Shown here: positions 1 through 7,150 of the stretch, in pieces
Position numbering within the stretch: position 1 is the first letter of the stretch
Layout of the letters: every line of letters begins with the position of its first letter
DNA from: Burkholderiaceae bacterium
Lineage (GTDB): Bacteria > Pseudomonadota > Gammaproteobacteria > Burkholderiales > Burkholderiaceae_C
Length of the DNA: 10,539 nt
Assembly: GCA_030726195.1 (NCBI GenBank)
Contig: JANREF010000039.1
Span: 1 to 10,539, forward strand
Reading direction: 5' to 3'
Program-made: the position numbers and the translations under genes
The notes under the pieces: generated by a model
Told to the model about the DNA's origin: nothing
Seen by the model: the letters and a program-made list of their open reading frames with translations, nothing else
Databases searched by the model: none

Positions 1-439
1 TGCGGTTGTAGCCGTAGCGCAGCATGATGGGCAAGGAAATCAGGCCCATAGAAATCACGGCAGCGGCCACCACGCCTGTGGTTGCCGCGAGCAAAGCGCC
101 TACCAAAATCACGGCCACAGCCAAGCCACCACGAACCGGACCAAACACTTGGGCCACGGTTTCGAGCAAGTCCTCGGCCATACCGCTGCGTTCCAAAATA
201 ATACCCATCAAGGTAAAGAATGGAATCGCCAACAGGGTTTCGTTGGACATGATGCCCACCACACGCAGTGGCAACGCCTGGAACAGCACATCAGGAAAGA
301 GGCCGACCTCCATACCCAAAAAGCCAAACGCCAGGCCTGTGGCGGCCAATGAGAATGCAACGGGAAAACCAATCACCAAAAATACCAACAAGCCGACAAA
401 CAAGACCGGCACGAAATTCAATTGCAAAAATTCGATCAT
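1..439 (-). CDS. dctM: TRAP transporter large permease DctM, N-terminal part (3' end outside window)
   Basis: Large membrane subunit of a TRAP transporter, the ion-driven importer that takes substrate from the periplasmic binding protein across the inner membrane. The 146 codons visible start MIEFLQLNFVPVLF and contain hydrophobic segments at about residues 7-27, 30-45, 62-82 and 100-125. The stretch GALLAATTGVVAAAV followed by MGLISLPIMLRYGYN is typical of DctM proteins. The ATG overlaps the dctQ stop codon in an ATGA arrangement, and a GGAG ribosome binding site lies 8 bases upstream (448-451), so the start is secure and translation is probably coupled to dctQ. Full-length family members have about 430 residues, so roughly two thirds is missing to the left. 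No frameshift is visible. Confidence 0.93.
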   Translation of the reverse strand, partial: MIEFLQLNFVPVLFVGLLVFLVIGFPVAFSLAATGLAFGFLGMEVGLFPDVLFQALPLRVVGIMSNETLLAIPFFTLMGIILERSGMAEDLLETVAQVFGPVRGGLAVAVILVGALLAATTGVVAAAVISMGLISLPIMLRYGYNR

Positions 440-1011
440 GATGTTTGCTCCGCCTTGACGTCGGTCGTGGCATCGTCTTCAGGGTTGCTGTGGGCCAACG
501 TATCGGGGCCGCCAGATAATAAAAAATTCAAACGCTTGATCAACTCAGAGATCGCTTGCAAGCCCAGCAACGCAAAGCCTGCCGGCACGAAAGCGTATAC
601 AGGCCAACGGATGAGGCCACCGGGGTTGAACGACATCTCGCCCGACTCATAGGCCTGCAGCGTCACGGGCATGCTCAGGTAAATCATGAGGCCGCACAGT
701 GGCAGCAGGAACACCAAAATGCCGCCCACATCGACCCAGTTGCGCGCGCGCGCTGACAACTTGCTGGATAAAAAGTCAATGCGCACGTGCACATTGTGTA
801 AAAAAGCGTAGCCTGCACCCAGCATGAACACGGCAGCAAACAGATACCACTGAATTTCGATCATGGCATTGGAGCCGGCACCAAAGGTGTAGCGCACGAT
901 GGCGTTGCCCGCACTGATGAGCGTAGAGGCCAATATCAACCATATGGCGATTTTGCCAATCCAAGTGGTCAGGCCATCGATGAGTCGGCTGAGGACTAGT
1001 AGGTTTTTCAT
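436..1011 (-). CDS. dctQ: TRAP transporter small permease DctQ
   Basis: Small four-helix membrane subunit that works with DctM in the inner membrane. The 191-residue product has hydrophobic segments at about residues 18-38, 50-72, 92-115 and 135-160. It carries the family features EIQWYLF (residues 52-58) and HNVHVRIDFL after the second helix. The tail after residue 165 is acidic and hydrophilic (PEDDATTDVKAEQTS). The stop overlaps the dctM start by 4 bases. The ATG has no recognisable Shine-Dalgarno sequence; the 12 bases before it are CA-rich (AACACCACCAC). The gene is separated from dctP by 202 bases holding a strong terminator and a candidate promoter, so it may not depend on dctP readthrough. 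Confidence 0.93.
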   Translation of the reverse strand: MKNLLVLSRLIDGLTTWIGKIAIWLILASTLISAGNAIVRYTFGAGSNAMIEIQWYLFAAVFMLGAGYAFLHNVHVRIDFLSSKLSARARNWVDVGGILVFLLPLCGLMIYLSMPVTLQAYESGEMSFNPGGLIRWPVYAFVPAGFALLGLQAISELIKRLNFLLSGGPDTLAHSNPEDDATTDVKAEQTS

Positions 1012-1085
1012 GTGGTGGTGTTGTCTGATGAGAGTGGACCCTGTGGCAGGCCAACGGCTGACAAAGCAGCATTGCGAAACAGACC

Positions 1086-1114
1086 ATCATAGCCACCGCA
1101 AGCGGCCGTGCTAA
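1086..1114 (-). promoter_or_regulatory. Candidate sigma70 promoter for dctQM
   Basis: Read on the minus strand there is a -35 hexamer TTAGCA (1109-1114), a 17-base spacer and a -10 hexamer TATGAT (1086-1091). They match the sigma70 consensus at 4 of 6 and 5 of 6 bases. Transcription would start near 1079, about 68 bases before the dctQ ATG. It lies downstream of the dctP terminator, where a separate promoter for dctQM would be expected. Prediction from sequence only. Confidence 0.5.
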
Positions 1115-1132
1115 CTGTGATCTTCACTAGTT
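1113..1132. promoter_or_regulatory. Inverted repeat overlapping the dctQM promoter, operator-like
   Basis: The plus strand reads AACTGTGA-TCT-TCACTAGTT, two 8-base arms with one extra T in the right arm. It overlaps the outer edge of the candidate -35 box of dctQM (1109-1114). The half site TGTGA resembles CRP/FNR-type sites, but the spacing is too short for a CRP site. The cognate regulator, if any, is unknown. Confidence 0.35.
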
Positions 1133-1164
1133 TTCGCAAATTAAAAAGAATCTTACTCGCCAAC

Positions 1165-1191
1165 AAAAAGCCCCGCTATGCGGGGCTTTTT
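1165..1191 (-). terminator. Intrinsic terminator after dctP
   Basis: A perfect 12-bp stem (AAAAAGCCCCGC / GCGGGGCTTTTT) with a 3-base loop lies 22 bases past the dctP stop codon. The GC-rich core is followed by a run of T on the minus strand; the symmetric A run means it could also work from the other side. It lies inside the TRAP locus, between dctP and dctQM, so it should limit or block readthrough from dctP into the permease genes. Confidence 0.9.
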
Positions 1192-1213
1192 GCATGGTTG
1201 TTAGCCCAACTGA

Positions 1214-2293
1214 TTACAGCTTGGCTTGCTGCATGTAGCGGTCAAACGTACCTTCAGTCAAACGAGCCCACTGGTTTTGATCGCGGCGGAACTGTTTAAA
1301 GTCCGCATAAATCTTTTTCCAGTCTGCATCGGTGTCGCTCAATTCCTCGTAGGACTCTTGAGCGGCCTTGAAGGCTGCATCCATCACGTCCTTGGGCATT
1401 TGGATCAGCTTGGTACCGCTGGCCAACAGCTCTTTGAGCGCCTTGGGGTTGCGCACGTCGTACATGGCTTGCATGGTCACGTGGGCTTGCGTAGCAGCCA
1501 TACGGACAATGTTCTTGTACTCGGTAGACAACTTGGCAAATGCGTCCTTGTTGATCATCACGTCCAGCTCTGGACCGCCTTCCCACCAACCTGGGTAGTG
1601 GTAGAACGGCGCCACTTTGTTGAAGCCCAGTTTCTGGTCGTCGTAAGGACCAACCCACTCAGCTGCGTCGATGGTGCCTTTTTCCAGGGCTTGGTAAATT
1701 TCACCGCCGGGAATGCTTTGTGGCACGCCACCGATTTTGCCAACGATGGTGCCGCCGAAGCCACCAATACGCATCTTCAAGCCTTGCATGTCAGCCATGG
1801 ACTTGATTTCTTTGCGGTACCAGCCGCCCATTTGTGCGCCTGTGTTGCCCGCTGGGAAAGCCACCATGTTGTACTTGGAGTAGAACTCGTTCATCAACTT
1901 GCCGCCGTTGCCTTCAAACATCCAAGCGGTTGTTTGGCGGCTGTTCAGGCCGAAAGGAATGGCACAACCCAAGGCAAAAGCGGGGCTCTTACCGAAGAAG
2001 TAGTAAGGCGCTGTGTGCGCGGCTTCAACCGTGCCTTGCTGCACACCGTCAACCACGCCGAAAGCGGGCATCAACTCGCCGCCAGCGTGCACAGAGATTT
2101 GGAACTTGCCGCCAGTCATGTCACTGACGTTTTTAGCAAACTGCTCAGCGCCGCCGAAGATGGTATCCAGCGCCTTGGGGAAGCTGGAAGCCAGACGCCA
2201 ACGAATGGTAGGTTGGGCATGCACAGCTGGTGCAACACCTGCGGCCAAAACACCGGCAATACCAGCGTTTTTAATGAGGGAACGACGATCCAT
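1214..2293 (-). CDS. dctP: TRAP transporter periplasmic substrate-binding protein, TakP-like (keto-acid type)
   Basis: Periplasmic binding protein that captures an organic anion and delivers it to DctQM. The 359-residue product opens with a Tat-type signal: twin arginines at residues 3-4 (RRSLIK), a hydrophobic stretch at 11-24 and an AVHA cleavage site near residue 26. The mature part has the family blocks TIRWRLASSFPKALD, GNTGAQMGGW (149-158), GLKMRIGGFGG, TIDAAEWVGPYDD (207-219) and PGWWEGGPELD. From memory these resemble TakP of Rhodobacter, which binds pyruvate and other 2-oxoacids with a cation. Gln154, Arg175, Glu212 and Trp213 sit where I expect the ligand residues. A GGAG ribosome binding site (2303-2306) supports the ATG. 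The ligand is inferred; a dicarboxylate, lactate or other keto acid is possible. Confidence 0.93.
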   Translation of the reverse strand: MDRRSLIKNAGIAGVLAAGVAPAVHAQPTIRWRLASSFPKALDTIFGGAEQFAKNVSDMTGGKFQISVHAGGELMPAFGVVDGVQQGTVEAAHTAPYYFFGKSPAFALGCAIPFGLNSRQTTAWMFEGNGGKLMNEFYSKYNMVAFPAGNTGAQMGGWYRKEIKSMADMQGLKMRIGGFGGTIVGKIGGVPQSIPGGEIYQALEKGTIDAAEWVGPYDDQKLGFNKVAPFYHYPGWWEGGPELDVMINKDAFAKLSTEYKNIVRMAATQAHVTMQAMYDVRNPKALKELLASGTKLIQMPKDVMDAAFKAAQESYEELSDTDADWKKIYADFKQFRRDQNQWARLTEGTFDRYMQQAKL

Positions 2294-2376
2294 ATCGATT
2301 GACTCCGTTTTTCAATGTATGTGAAGGTGCATCAAGTACTGACCACACCGCTAGACCAACCATTTAGTCAGCAGCC

Positions 2377-2382
2377 ATTGTA
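2377..2382 (-). promoter_or_regulatory. Possible -10 element for dctP
   Basis: On the minus strand TACAAT matches the -10 consensus at 5 of 6 bases and would start transcription near 2370. There is no acceptable -35 hexamer 16-18 bases upstream (the sequence there is GGAAAA), so if real it would need an activator. The tandem repeat at 2421-2440 would be centred about 60 bases upstream of that start, a usual place for an activator site. Weak evidence. Confidence 0.25.
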
Positions 2383-2420
2383 GGCATGCGGATGGCCCAT
2401 TTTCCCGCGGGTTTTCCCTC

Positions 2421-2440
2421 TGTATACCAATGTATGCCAA
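2421..2440. repeat. Tandem 10-bp direct repeat upstream of dctP, operator-like
   Basis: The plus strand reads TGTATACCAA followed at once by TGTATGCCAA, differing at one base. On the minus strand this is TTGGCATACA-TTGGTATACA. The 10-base period puts both copies on the same face of the helix. TTGGTATAC matches one half of the operator I recall for UxuR/ExuR-type GntR regulators, but no complete palindrome is present. A further CATACATTG (minus strand) lies at 2313-2321 near the dctP ribosome binding site. Confidence 0.4.
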
Positions 2441-2456
2441 GCCCGGCGCGGGCTGG
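2438..2456. repeat. Short GC-rich hairpin upstream of dctP
   Basis: AGCCCG-GCG-CGGGCT (2440-2454) is a perfect 6-bp inverted repeat, and it extends outward by CC/GG with one bulged A. It abuts the tandem repeat at 2421-2440. There is no T run, so it is not a standard intrinsic terminator. Function unknown. Confidence 0.3.
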
Positions 2457-2505
2457 CGCGGGCACACGCCAAAGCGTCTGTATTTTGAAATTTTTGATGC
2501 GAGGC

Positions 2506-2518
2506 CGTGAAATTCACG
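2506..2518. repeat. Short palindrome CGTGAA-A-TTCACG
   Basis: Perfect 6-base arms around a central A, in AT-rich DNA about 60 bases after dxs and 210 bases before dctP. It could be an operator half of the dctP regulatory region or chance. No regulator is recognisable in the window. Confidence 0.25.
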
Positions 2519-2540
2519 CAAGCCGACGCCGGTTGAGGCA

Positions 2541-2564
2541 ACGCGCAAGCCTGGGCTTGCGTGT
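2541..2564 (-). terminator. Hairpin after dxs, possible terminator without T run
   Basis: On the minus strand ACACGCAAGCC and GGCTTGCGCGT form an 11-bp stem with one mismatch and a very short loop, 12 bases after the dxs stop. The bases that follow (TGCCTCAACC) contain no T run. It may stabilise the 3' end or act with Rho; it is not a classical intrinsic terminator. Confidence 0.4.
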
Positions 2565-2576
2565 CAGCCTACAGAT

Positions 2577-4448
2577 TCAAGCGCTGAAAAAGCGCGCGCG
2601 TATCGACTGCTCAATGCCTTGCGCGCTCAAGCCCACACCGGCCAACAGCTTGACCGGGTCGCCATGTTCGATGAAAACATCGGGCAGGCCCAGTTGCAGC
2701 ACCGCGTGTTGATGCCCGTGGGCTTGCAACCACTCCAGCACCGCCGAGCCTGCTCCACCTGCAACCGCGCCCTCTTCCAGCGTCACAAAGCTGTCGTGGG
2801 TCTGGCACAACTGGGCCAACATGTCGTGGTCTAAAGGCTTGGCCCAGCGCATGTCCACCAGCGTCAAGTCCAGCGCCTGCGCGCCCGCCTGCGCCATATG
2901 CAACAAGGTGCCAAAGGCCAGCACGGCTACCCGCTTGCCCGCGCGCGCCACCGCCGCTTTGCCTACCGGCAACGCCTCTAAACTGCGGCCTGCGGGCACA
3001 CCCGTGCCACTGCCACGCGGGTAACGCACGGCGACAGGGTAGTCGCAAGCCAGCGCCGAGGACAGCAAGCTGCGGCACTGCGCCTCATCAGACGGGCAGG
3101 CAATGGCCATGTTGGGAATACATCGCAAAAACGGTATGTCATACGCACCCGCGTGCGTTGCACCATCGGCGCCCACAATGCCCGCGCGGTCCAGTGCGAA
3201 CACCACAGGCAAGTTTTGCAAGGCCACGTCGTGGATCAACTGGTCGTAAGCACGTTGCAAAAATGTAGAGTAAATCGCCACCACTGGCTTGAGGCCCTCA
3301 CAGGCCAAACCCGCCGCAAAGGTCACCGCATGTTGCTCGGCAATGCCAACGTCGAAGTACCGTGCGGGAAAGCGCTTGGCGAACTCAACCATGCCTGAGC
3401 CCTCACGCATGGCCGGCGTGATGCCCACCACACGCGCGTCGGCTTGCGCTGCGTCACACAACCAGTCGCCAAACACGTTGGAGAACGTGGGCTTGGGCGC
3501 AACGCTTGGGCTGGTCAGGCCCACATTGGGGTCGAACTTGCCTGGGCCATGGTAGGCCACAGGATCGGCCTCGGCCAACTTGTAGCCTTGGCCTTTTTTT
3601 GTCACCACATGCAAAAACTGGGGGCCATCCAACTGCTTGATGTTCTCGAGTGTGGGAATGAGTGAGTCCAAATCATGGCCGTCAATTGGGCCAATGTAGT
3701 TGAAGCCAAACTTCTCGAACAGCGTGGCCGGCACCACCATGCCTTTGGCGGTTTCTTCCAAGCGCTTGGCCAGCTCAAACAAGGGCGGCGCGCCCTTAAG
3801 CACGCGCTTGCCCACATCCTTTGCAGCCGAGTAAAACTGCCCGCTCATAAGTTGGGCCAGGTAGCGGTTGAGCGCACCCACGGGTGGTGAGATGGACATG
3901 TCGTTGTCGTTCAAGATAACCAACAACTTGCAGTCCTCAACGCCTGCGTTGTTCATGGCCTCAAAGGCCATGCCAGCGGTGAGCGCGCCATCACCAATCA
4001 CCGCAATGCTGTGGCGCTGGGACTGCTGCAACTTGGCCGCCATGGCCATGCCCAAAGCCGCGGAAATGGAGGTGGAAGAGTGGGCGGTGCCGAAGGCGTC
4101 AAACTCACTCTCAGCGCGCATGGGAAAGCCACTGATGCCGCCGAGCTGGCGCAAGGTGCCCATGCGCTCGCGACGACCCGTGAGTATTTTGTGCGGGTAG
4201 GTTTGGTGGCCCACATCCCACACGATACGGTCATCGGGCGTGTTGAACACGGCATGCAAGGCCACCGTTAATTCCACCGTGCCCAAATTGGAACTCAAGT
4301 GTCCACCGGTTTTAGACACGCTGTGCAACACAAACGCGCGCAACTCTTCGGCCAAACGCTTGAGTTTGCTGCGCGGCATGGCACGCAAGTCCTGCGGCGA
4401 GTCCACGCTGTTGAGTAGGGCAAAGGCGGCCGTATCTGGCTGTGTCAT
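2577..4448 (-). CDS. dxs: 1-deoxy-D-xylulose-5-phosphate synthase
   Basis: Cytoplasmic thiamine diphosphate enzyme that condenses pyruvate with glyceraldehyde 3-phosphate, the first step of the MEP isoprenoid pathway; DXP also feeds thiamine and pyridoxal phosphate synthesis. At 623 residues it is full length (E. coli has 620). Visible features are His50 in [32 protein letters not shown] (77-93), the cofactor motif [16 protein letters not shown] (152-167) with LNDNDMSIS, the catalytic glutamate 371 in [13 protein letters not shown], and [15 protein letters not shown] (420-434). The transketolase C-terminal domain follows, ending near [11 protein letters not shown]. The ATG lies 32 bases after the ispA stop with only a weak ribosome binding site. 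Last gene of an apparent xseB-ispA-dxs operon. Confidence 0.98.
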   Translation of the reverse strand: MTQPDTAAFALLNSVDSPQDLRAMPRSKLKRLAEELRAFVLHSVSKTGGHLSSNLGTVELTVALHAVFNTPDDRIVWDVGHQTYPHKILTGRRERMGTLRQLGGISGFPMRAESEFDAFGTAHSSTSISAALGMAMAAKLQQSQRHSIAVIGDGALTAGMAFEAMNNAGVEDCKLLVILNDNDMSISPPVGALNRYLAQLMSGQFYSAAKDVGKRVLKGAPPLFELAKRLEETAKGMVVPATLFEKFGFNYIGPIDGHDLDSLIPTLENIKQLDGPQFLHVVTKKGQGYKLAEADPVAYHGPGKFDPNVGLTSPSVAPKPTFSNVFGDWLCDAAQADARVVGITPAMREGSGMVEFAKRFPARYFDVGIAEQHAVTFAAGLACEGLKPVVAIYSTFLQRAYDQLIHDVALQNLPVVFALDRAGIVGADGATHAGAYDIPFLRCIPNMAIACPSDEAQCRSLLSSALACDYPVAVRYPRGSGTGVPAGRSLEALPVGKAAVARAGKRVAVLAFGTLLHMAQAGAQALDLTLVDMRWAKPLDHDMLAQLCQTHDSFVTLEEGAVAGGAGSAVLEWLQAHGHQHAVLQLGLPDVFIEHGDPVKLLAGVGLSAQGIEQSIRARFFSA

Positions 4449-4480
4449 GTCAAGGCTTTCAATTCGGTTCCGGGCCGCAC

Positions 4481-5419
4481 TCAGTGACTGCGTGCCACTA
4501 TTTTGTCGGCCAACGCATGCAAGGCGGCGCTGTCGCTCAAGCCTGCGTCTTGTAACGCGGCTTTGGCACTGTGTACCAAGTCGACTGCGTAGGCTTGTGC
4601 ACCACTCAGACCCATGAGGGACACAAATGTAGGTTTGTCGGCCAGTGCGTCTTTGCCCGCTGTTTTACCCAGGGTTGCGGTATCGGCGGACACGTCCAGC
4701 ACATCGTCCACCACCTGGAAGGCCAAGCCCACGCGCTGCCCATACACATCCAGTGCGGTGCGCTCTTGCGCATTGGCACCTGCGCACACCGCCCCCATGG
4801 CCACGGCTGCACGAATCAGTGCACCGGTTTTGAGGGCGTGCATGCGCTCCAGTTCACTTTGATTGAGGTCCGTGCCCACACTGGCCAAGTCAATCGCTTG
4901 GCCACCGGCCATGCCCTGCGCGCCTGCGGCCACGCTTAGGAGTTGACAACAGCGCAGCTGCGCAGAGGCGGGCAACGCATCGTCGGTGTCTGTATCTTGG
5001 GTGAGCACCACAAAGGCCTGCGCTTGCAGCGCGTCACCCGCAAGCAAGGCCTGGGCTTGGCCGTATTGCACGTGCACCGTGGGCTTTCCGCGGCGCAACA
5101 CGTCGTCATCCATGCAAGGCATGTCGTCGTGCACCAGTGAGTAGGCGTGAATCATCTCCACCGCGCAGGCCGCACGCATCACCGCCTCGCGCATACCCGG
5201 GCGCAGCGCTGTGCTGCTTTGTTTGGCCACAGCCTCGCACGCGGCAAAGGCCAGCATGGGCCGCATGCGCTTGCCGCCGCCCGTTAAGGCGTACTGCATG
5301 GCAGCCAGCAAAGGCTGCGGTGCATCGGTGGGCAGGTGCTGCAGCAAGGCCAGCTCCACCTCGTCTGCGCGGGCTTGCTGCCAAGCATGGATGTCAAACG
5401 GCACGGCAGCGGCGCTCAC
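4481..5419 (-). CDS. ispA: Farnesyl/geranyl diphosphate synthase, GTG start
   Basis: Adds isopentenyl diphosphate to DMAPP and GPP to give farnesyl diphosphate for quinones, undecaprenyl carrier and other isoprenoids. I place the start at GTG 5419. It overlaps the xseB stop as GTGA, and GGGAG lies 8 bases upstream, whereas the longest frame begins at a TTG with no site. This gives 312 residues (E. coli IspA has 299). Numbering from that start, KRMRP is at 50-54, the first aspartate-rich motif DDMPCMDDD at 98-106 and the second DDVLD at 238-242. LGKTAGKD and KPTFVSLMG follow. SLVHDD before the first motif is typical of bacterial short-chain synthases. A second GTG at 5404 is a weaker alternative start. 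Confidence 0.95.
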   Translation of the reverse strand: MSAAAVPFDIHAWQQARADEVELALLQHLPTDAPQPLLAAMQYALTGGGKRMRPMLAFAACEAVAKQSSTALRPGMREAVMRAACAVEMIHAYSLVHDDMPCMDDDVLRRGKPTVHVQYGQAQALLAGDALQAQAFVVLTQDTDTDDALPASAQLRCCQLLSVAAGAQGMAGGQAIDLASVGTDLNQSELERMHALKTGALIRAAVAMGAVCAGANAQERTALDVYGQRVGLAFQVVDDVLDVSADTATLGKTAGKDALADKPTFVSLMGLSGAQAYAVDLVHSAKAALQDAGLSDSAALHALADKIVARSH

Positions 5420-5709
5420 GCATCGCGCTCCCAAGCTTTCGCTTGGTCGCCTTCCAACACTTTGACCTGCGCCTCCACTGCATCCAACTGGGCGCGGCAG
5501 TACTGCAGCAGCTGCGCACCCCGCTTGTATTGGCCCAACAACTGGTCCAGCGGCAGCTGCCCGGCCTCCAGCTGGGCCACCAATGTTTCCAACTCATCAA
5601 CGGCGGCTTCGTAATTGGCGGGCTGGGCCATCAACTCGATGGCCTCGGCGGACTGCGCCGGCGCTGCATCGTTGACTGGTGTTGCTTTTGAATTACTGGC
5701 TTTTGTCAT
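5416..5709 (-). CDS. xseB: Exodeoxyribonuclease VII small subunit
   Basis: Small subunit of exonuclease VII, which degrades single-stranded DNA together with XseA (not in this window). The 97-residue product has a roughly 30-residue Ala-rich variable leader (E. coli XseB has 80 residues). The conserved core begins near [19 protein letters not shown] (32-50), followed by [20 protein letters not shown] and a helical segment rich in Gln, Val and Glu that predicts a coiled coil. The ATG follows a moderate ribosome binding site, AGAGAAAG, 5 bases upstream. It is the first gene of the xseB-ispA-dxs unit and its stop overlaps the ispA start. It is divergent from the Rieske gene across 239 bases. Confidence 0.95.
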   Translation of the reverse strand: MTKASNSKATPVNDAAPAQSAEAIELMAQPANYEAAVDELETLVAQLEAGQLPLDQLLGQYKRGAQLLQYCRAQLDAVEAQVKVLEGDQAKAWERDA

Positions 5710-5730
5710 AAATACTTTCTCTGACCAATC

Positions 5731-5736
5731 ATTTTA
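5731..5736 (-). promoter_or_regulatory. Possible -10 element for xseB-ispA-dxs
   Basis: TAAAAT on the minus strand is 5 of 6 to the -10 consensus and sits 22 bases before the xseB ATG, giving a very short leader. The -35 position has CTAAGG, a poor match. A 5-bp hairpin GGGCC-CTTA-GGCCC (5750-5763) overlaps that -35 region. Low support. Confidence 0.3.
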
Positions 5737-5826
5737 GAGGCACGGCAGCGGGCCCTTAGGCCCAGTGCCCACCCAACATCGTGATTGGTAGTGGCTTTCA
5801 GTCTGCAGGGCTTTTGGCGTAGGGGT

Positions 5827-5832
5827 TACACT
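5827..5832 (+). promoter_or_regulatory. Possible -10 element for the Rieske gene
   Basis: TACACT keeps the three most conserved -10 bases (T, A and final T). No good -35 hexamer is present 16-18 bases upstream. If used, transcription would start near 5839 and leave a leader of about 110 bases. Low support. Confidence 0.22.
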
Positions 5833-5862
5833 CTGCGGTTTCGCTAAAAAATTCTTCAGGAG

Positions 5863-5926
5863 TTTGCCGCACCCCGTAGGCAAAATCATTTTGTGCTTTA
5901 TGCACGCCCCTGCCCCTTCATAGGGG
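5863..5926 (+). promoter_or_regulatory. Leader region with three consecutive small hairpins before the Rieske gene
   Basis: Three short inverted repeats follow each other: TTTGCC/GGCAAA (5863-5868 and 5879-5884), GTGC/GCAC around TTTAT (5893-5905), and CCCCT/AGGGG around TCAT (5913-5926). The last ends 13 bases before the AGGA ribosome binding site (5940-5943). This could be a structured leader, but I recognise no known riboswitch fold. Confidence 0.25.
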
Positions 5927-5948
5927 GAGTCTATAGGTCAGGATCATC

Positions 5949-7088
5949 ATGTCTGATTTAAGTCTTCAACTTCAGCAGGCCAAGAGTCAACTCTCGGTTT
6001 CCAGTTATTTTGATGATGCGCTGTTCAAGCGCGAGATGGAAACTATCTTCCAGTCTGGTCCACGCTATGTCGGCCACCGCCTAGCGGTGCCCGAGCGTGG
6101 CGACTACTTCAGCTTGCAACACGAAGGCCATGGCCGTGCGCTCGTTCATGGCGCGGGCGGCATCGAACTGCTGTCCAACGTGTGCCGCCACCGCCAAGCC
6201 GTCATGCTCAAAGGACAAGGCAACTTGTCACAAACCCAGGCTGGCAGCGCGGGTGGCAACATCGTGTGCCCGCTGCACCGCTGGACCTACAGTGAGCAAG
6301 GCCAGCTGCTGGGTGCGCCCCATTTCAGCCAAGACCCGTGCCTCAACCTCAACCAGTACAAACTGCGCGAGTGGAACGGCTTGCTGTTTGAGGACAACGG
6401 GCGCGACGTAGCCGCCGACCTCGCAGGCCTAGGCCCAGCCAACGCACTCAACTTTGACGGCTACGTGCTCGACCACGTCGAAATGCACGAGTGCAACTAC
6501 AACTGGAAAACCTTCATCGAAGTCTATCTAGAGGACTACCACGTCGAACCCTTCCACCCTGGTCTGGGCAACTTCGTAACCTGCGATGACTTGCGCTGGG
6601 AATTCAAGCCCGACTATTCGGTGCAAACCGTTGGCGTGACCAACCTGGCCACCAGCGGCAGCCCCGCCTACCAGCGCTGGCACGATGTGCTCATGCAATA
6701 CCGCAACGGTGAGCTGCCCGAGTACGGCGCCATCTGGCTCACCTACTACCCACACATCATGATTGAGTGGTACCCGCACGTGCTCACGGTCTCTACGCTA
6801 CACCCCATGGGGCCACAGCGCACCATGAACGTGGTGGAGTTCTTCTACCCAGAAGAAATTGCCGCCTTCGAACGCGAGTTTGTAGAAGCGCAGCGCGAGG
6901 CCTACATGGAGACAGCGGTGGAAGACGACGAAATCGCCGAGCGCATGGACGAAGGCCGACGCGCCCTATTGGCCAGAGGCGACAACGAGGTCGGCCCCTA
7001 CCAAAGCCCCATGGAAGACGGCATGCAGCACTTCCATGAGTGGTACAACGCCAAAATGGGTCAGCACGACACGCCAGCCACCCGATAA
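5949..7088 (+). CDS. Rieske non-haem iron oxygenase, alpha-subunit type
   Basis: Predicted cytoplasmic oxygenase of the ring-hydroxylating/choline-monooxygenase superfamily, 379 residues. A Rieske [2Fe-2S] domain is shown by Cys79-x-His81 and Cys107-x2-His110. The mononuclear iron site has NWKTFIEVYLEDYHVEPFH with His198 and His203, and probably Asp326 or Asp327 in VEDDEIAERMDEG. Glu195 stands where naphthalene dioxygenase has the bridging Asp, as in choline-monooxygenase-like enzymes. Two points are unusual: the 25 residues between His81 and Cys107 (usually 15-17), and CPLHRW in place of the common CPYHGW. AGGA (5940-5943) supports the ATG. No reductase or ferredoxin gene is near, so a shared electron donor is needed. 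The substrate cannot be told from sequence. Confidence 0.9.
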   Translation: MSDLSLQLQQAKSQLSVSSYFDDALFKREMETIFQSGPRYVGHRLAVPERGDYFSLQHEGHGRALVHGAGGIELLSNVCRHRQAVMLKGQGNLSQTQAGSAGGNIVCPLHRWTYSEQGQLLGAPHFSQDPCLNLNQYKLREWNGLLFEDNGRDVAADLAGLGPANALNFDGYVLDHVEMHECNYNWKTFIEVYLEDYHVEPFHPGLGNFVTCDDLRWEFKPDYSVQTVGVTNLATSGSPAYQRWHDVLMQYRNGELPEYGAIWLTYYPHIMIEWYPHVLTVSTLHPMGPQRTMNVVEFFYPEEIAAFEREFVEAQREAYMETAVEDDEIAERMDEGRRALLARGDNEVGPYQSPMEDGMQHFHEWYNAKMGQHDTPATR

Positions 7089-7113
7089 CGGCTACACACC
7101 AGCTGCGCATGCT

Positions 7114-7150
7114 CCCCGCAGTGGGCGTCTTTCAGACGAACCCACCGGGG
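7114..7150 (+). terminator. Long compound hairpin after the Rieske gene
   Basis: Three stacked stems pair CCCCG (7114-7118), GTGGG (7121-7125) and CGTCT (7126-7130) with AGACG (7134-7138), CCCAC (7141-7145) and CGGGG (7146-7150). The loop is TTC, with two unpaired bases on each side (CA at left, AA at right). This makes 15 base pairs, 25 bases past the Rieske stop. Only a short CGTTT follows, so termination may be partial or Rho-assisted. It could separate the oxygenase from the downstream transporter. Confidence 0.55.

Noticed and set aside
776..1096. Minus-strand frame of 106 codons starting upstream of dctQ
   Set aside because: It runs through the dctQM leader and then overlaps dctQ in another frame; its composition (His, Cys, Gln) is not that of a membrane or soluble family I know.
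1113..1132. CRP binding site
   Set aside because: The TGTGA half is present, but the gap to TCAC is 3 bases, not the 6 needed for the CRP consensus.
1226..2302. Open frame of 358 codons on the plus strand opposite dctP
   Set aside because: It lies exactly antisense to a well-conserved binding protein, shows no family resemblance, and long antisense frames are expected from the codon bias of GC-rich genes.
5137..5691. Open frame of 184 codons on the plus strand opposite ispA and xseB
   Set aside because: Overlaps two confidently identified genes on the other strand, is Arg/Pro/Ala-rich and resembles no family.
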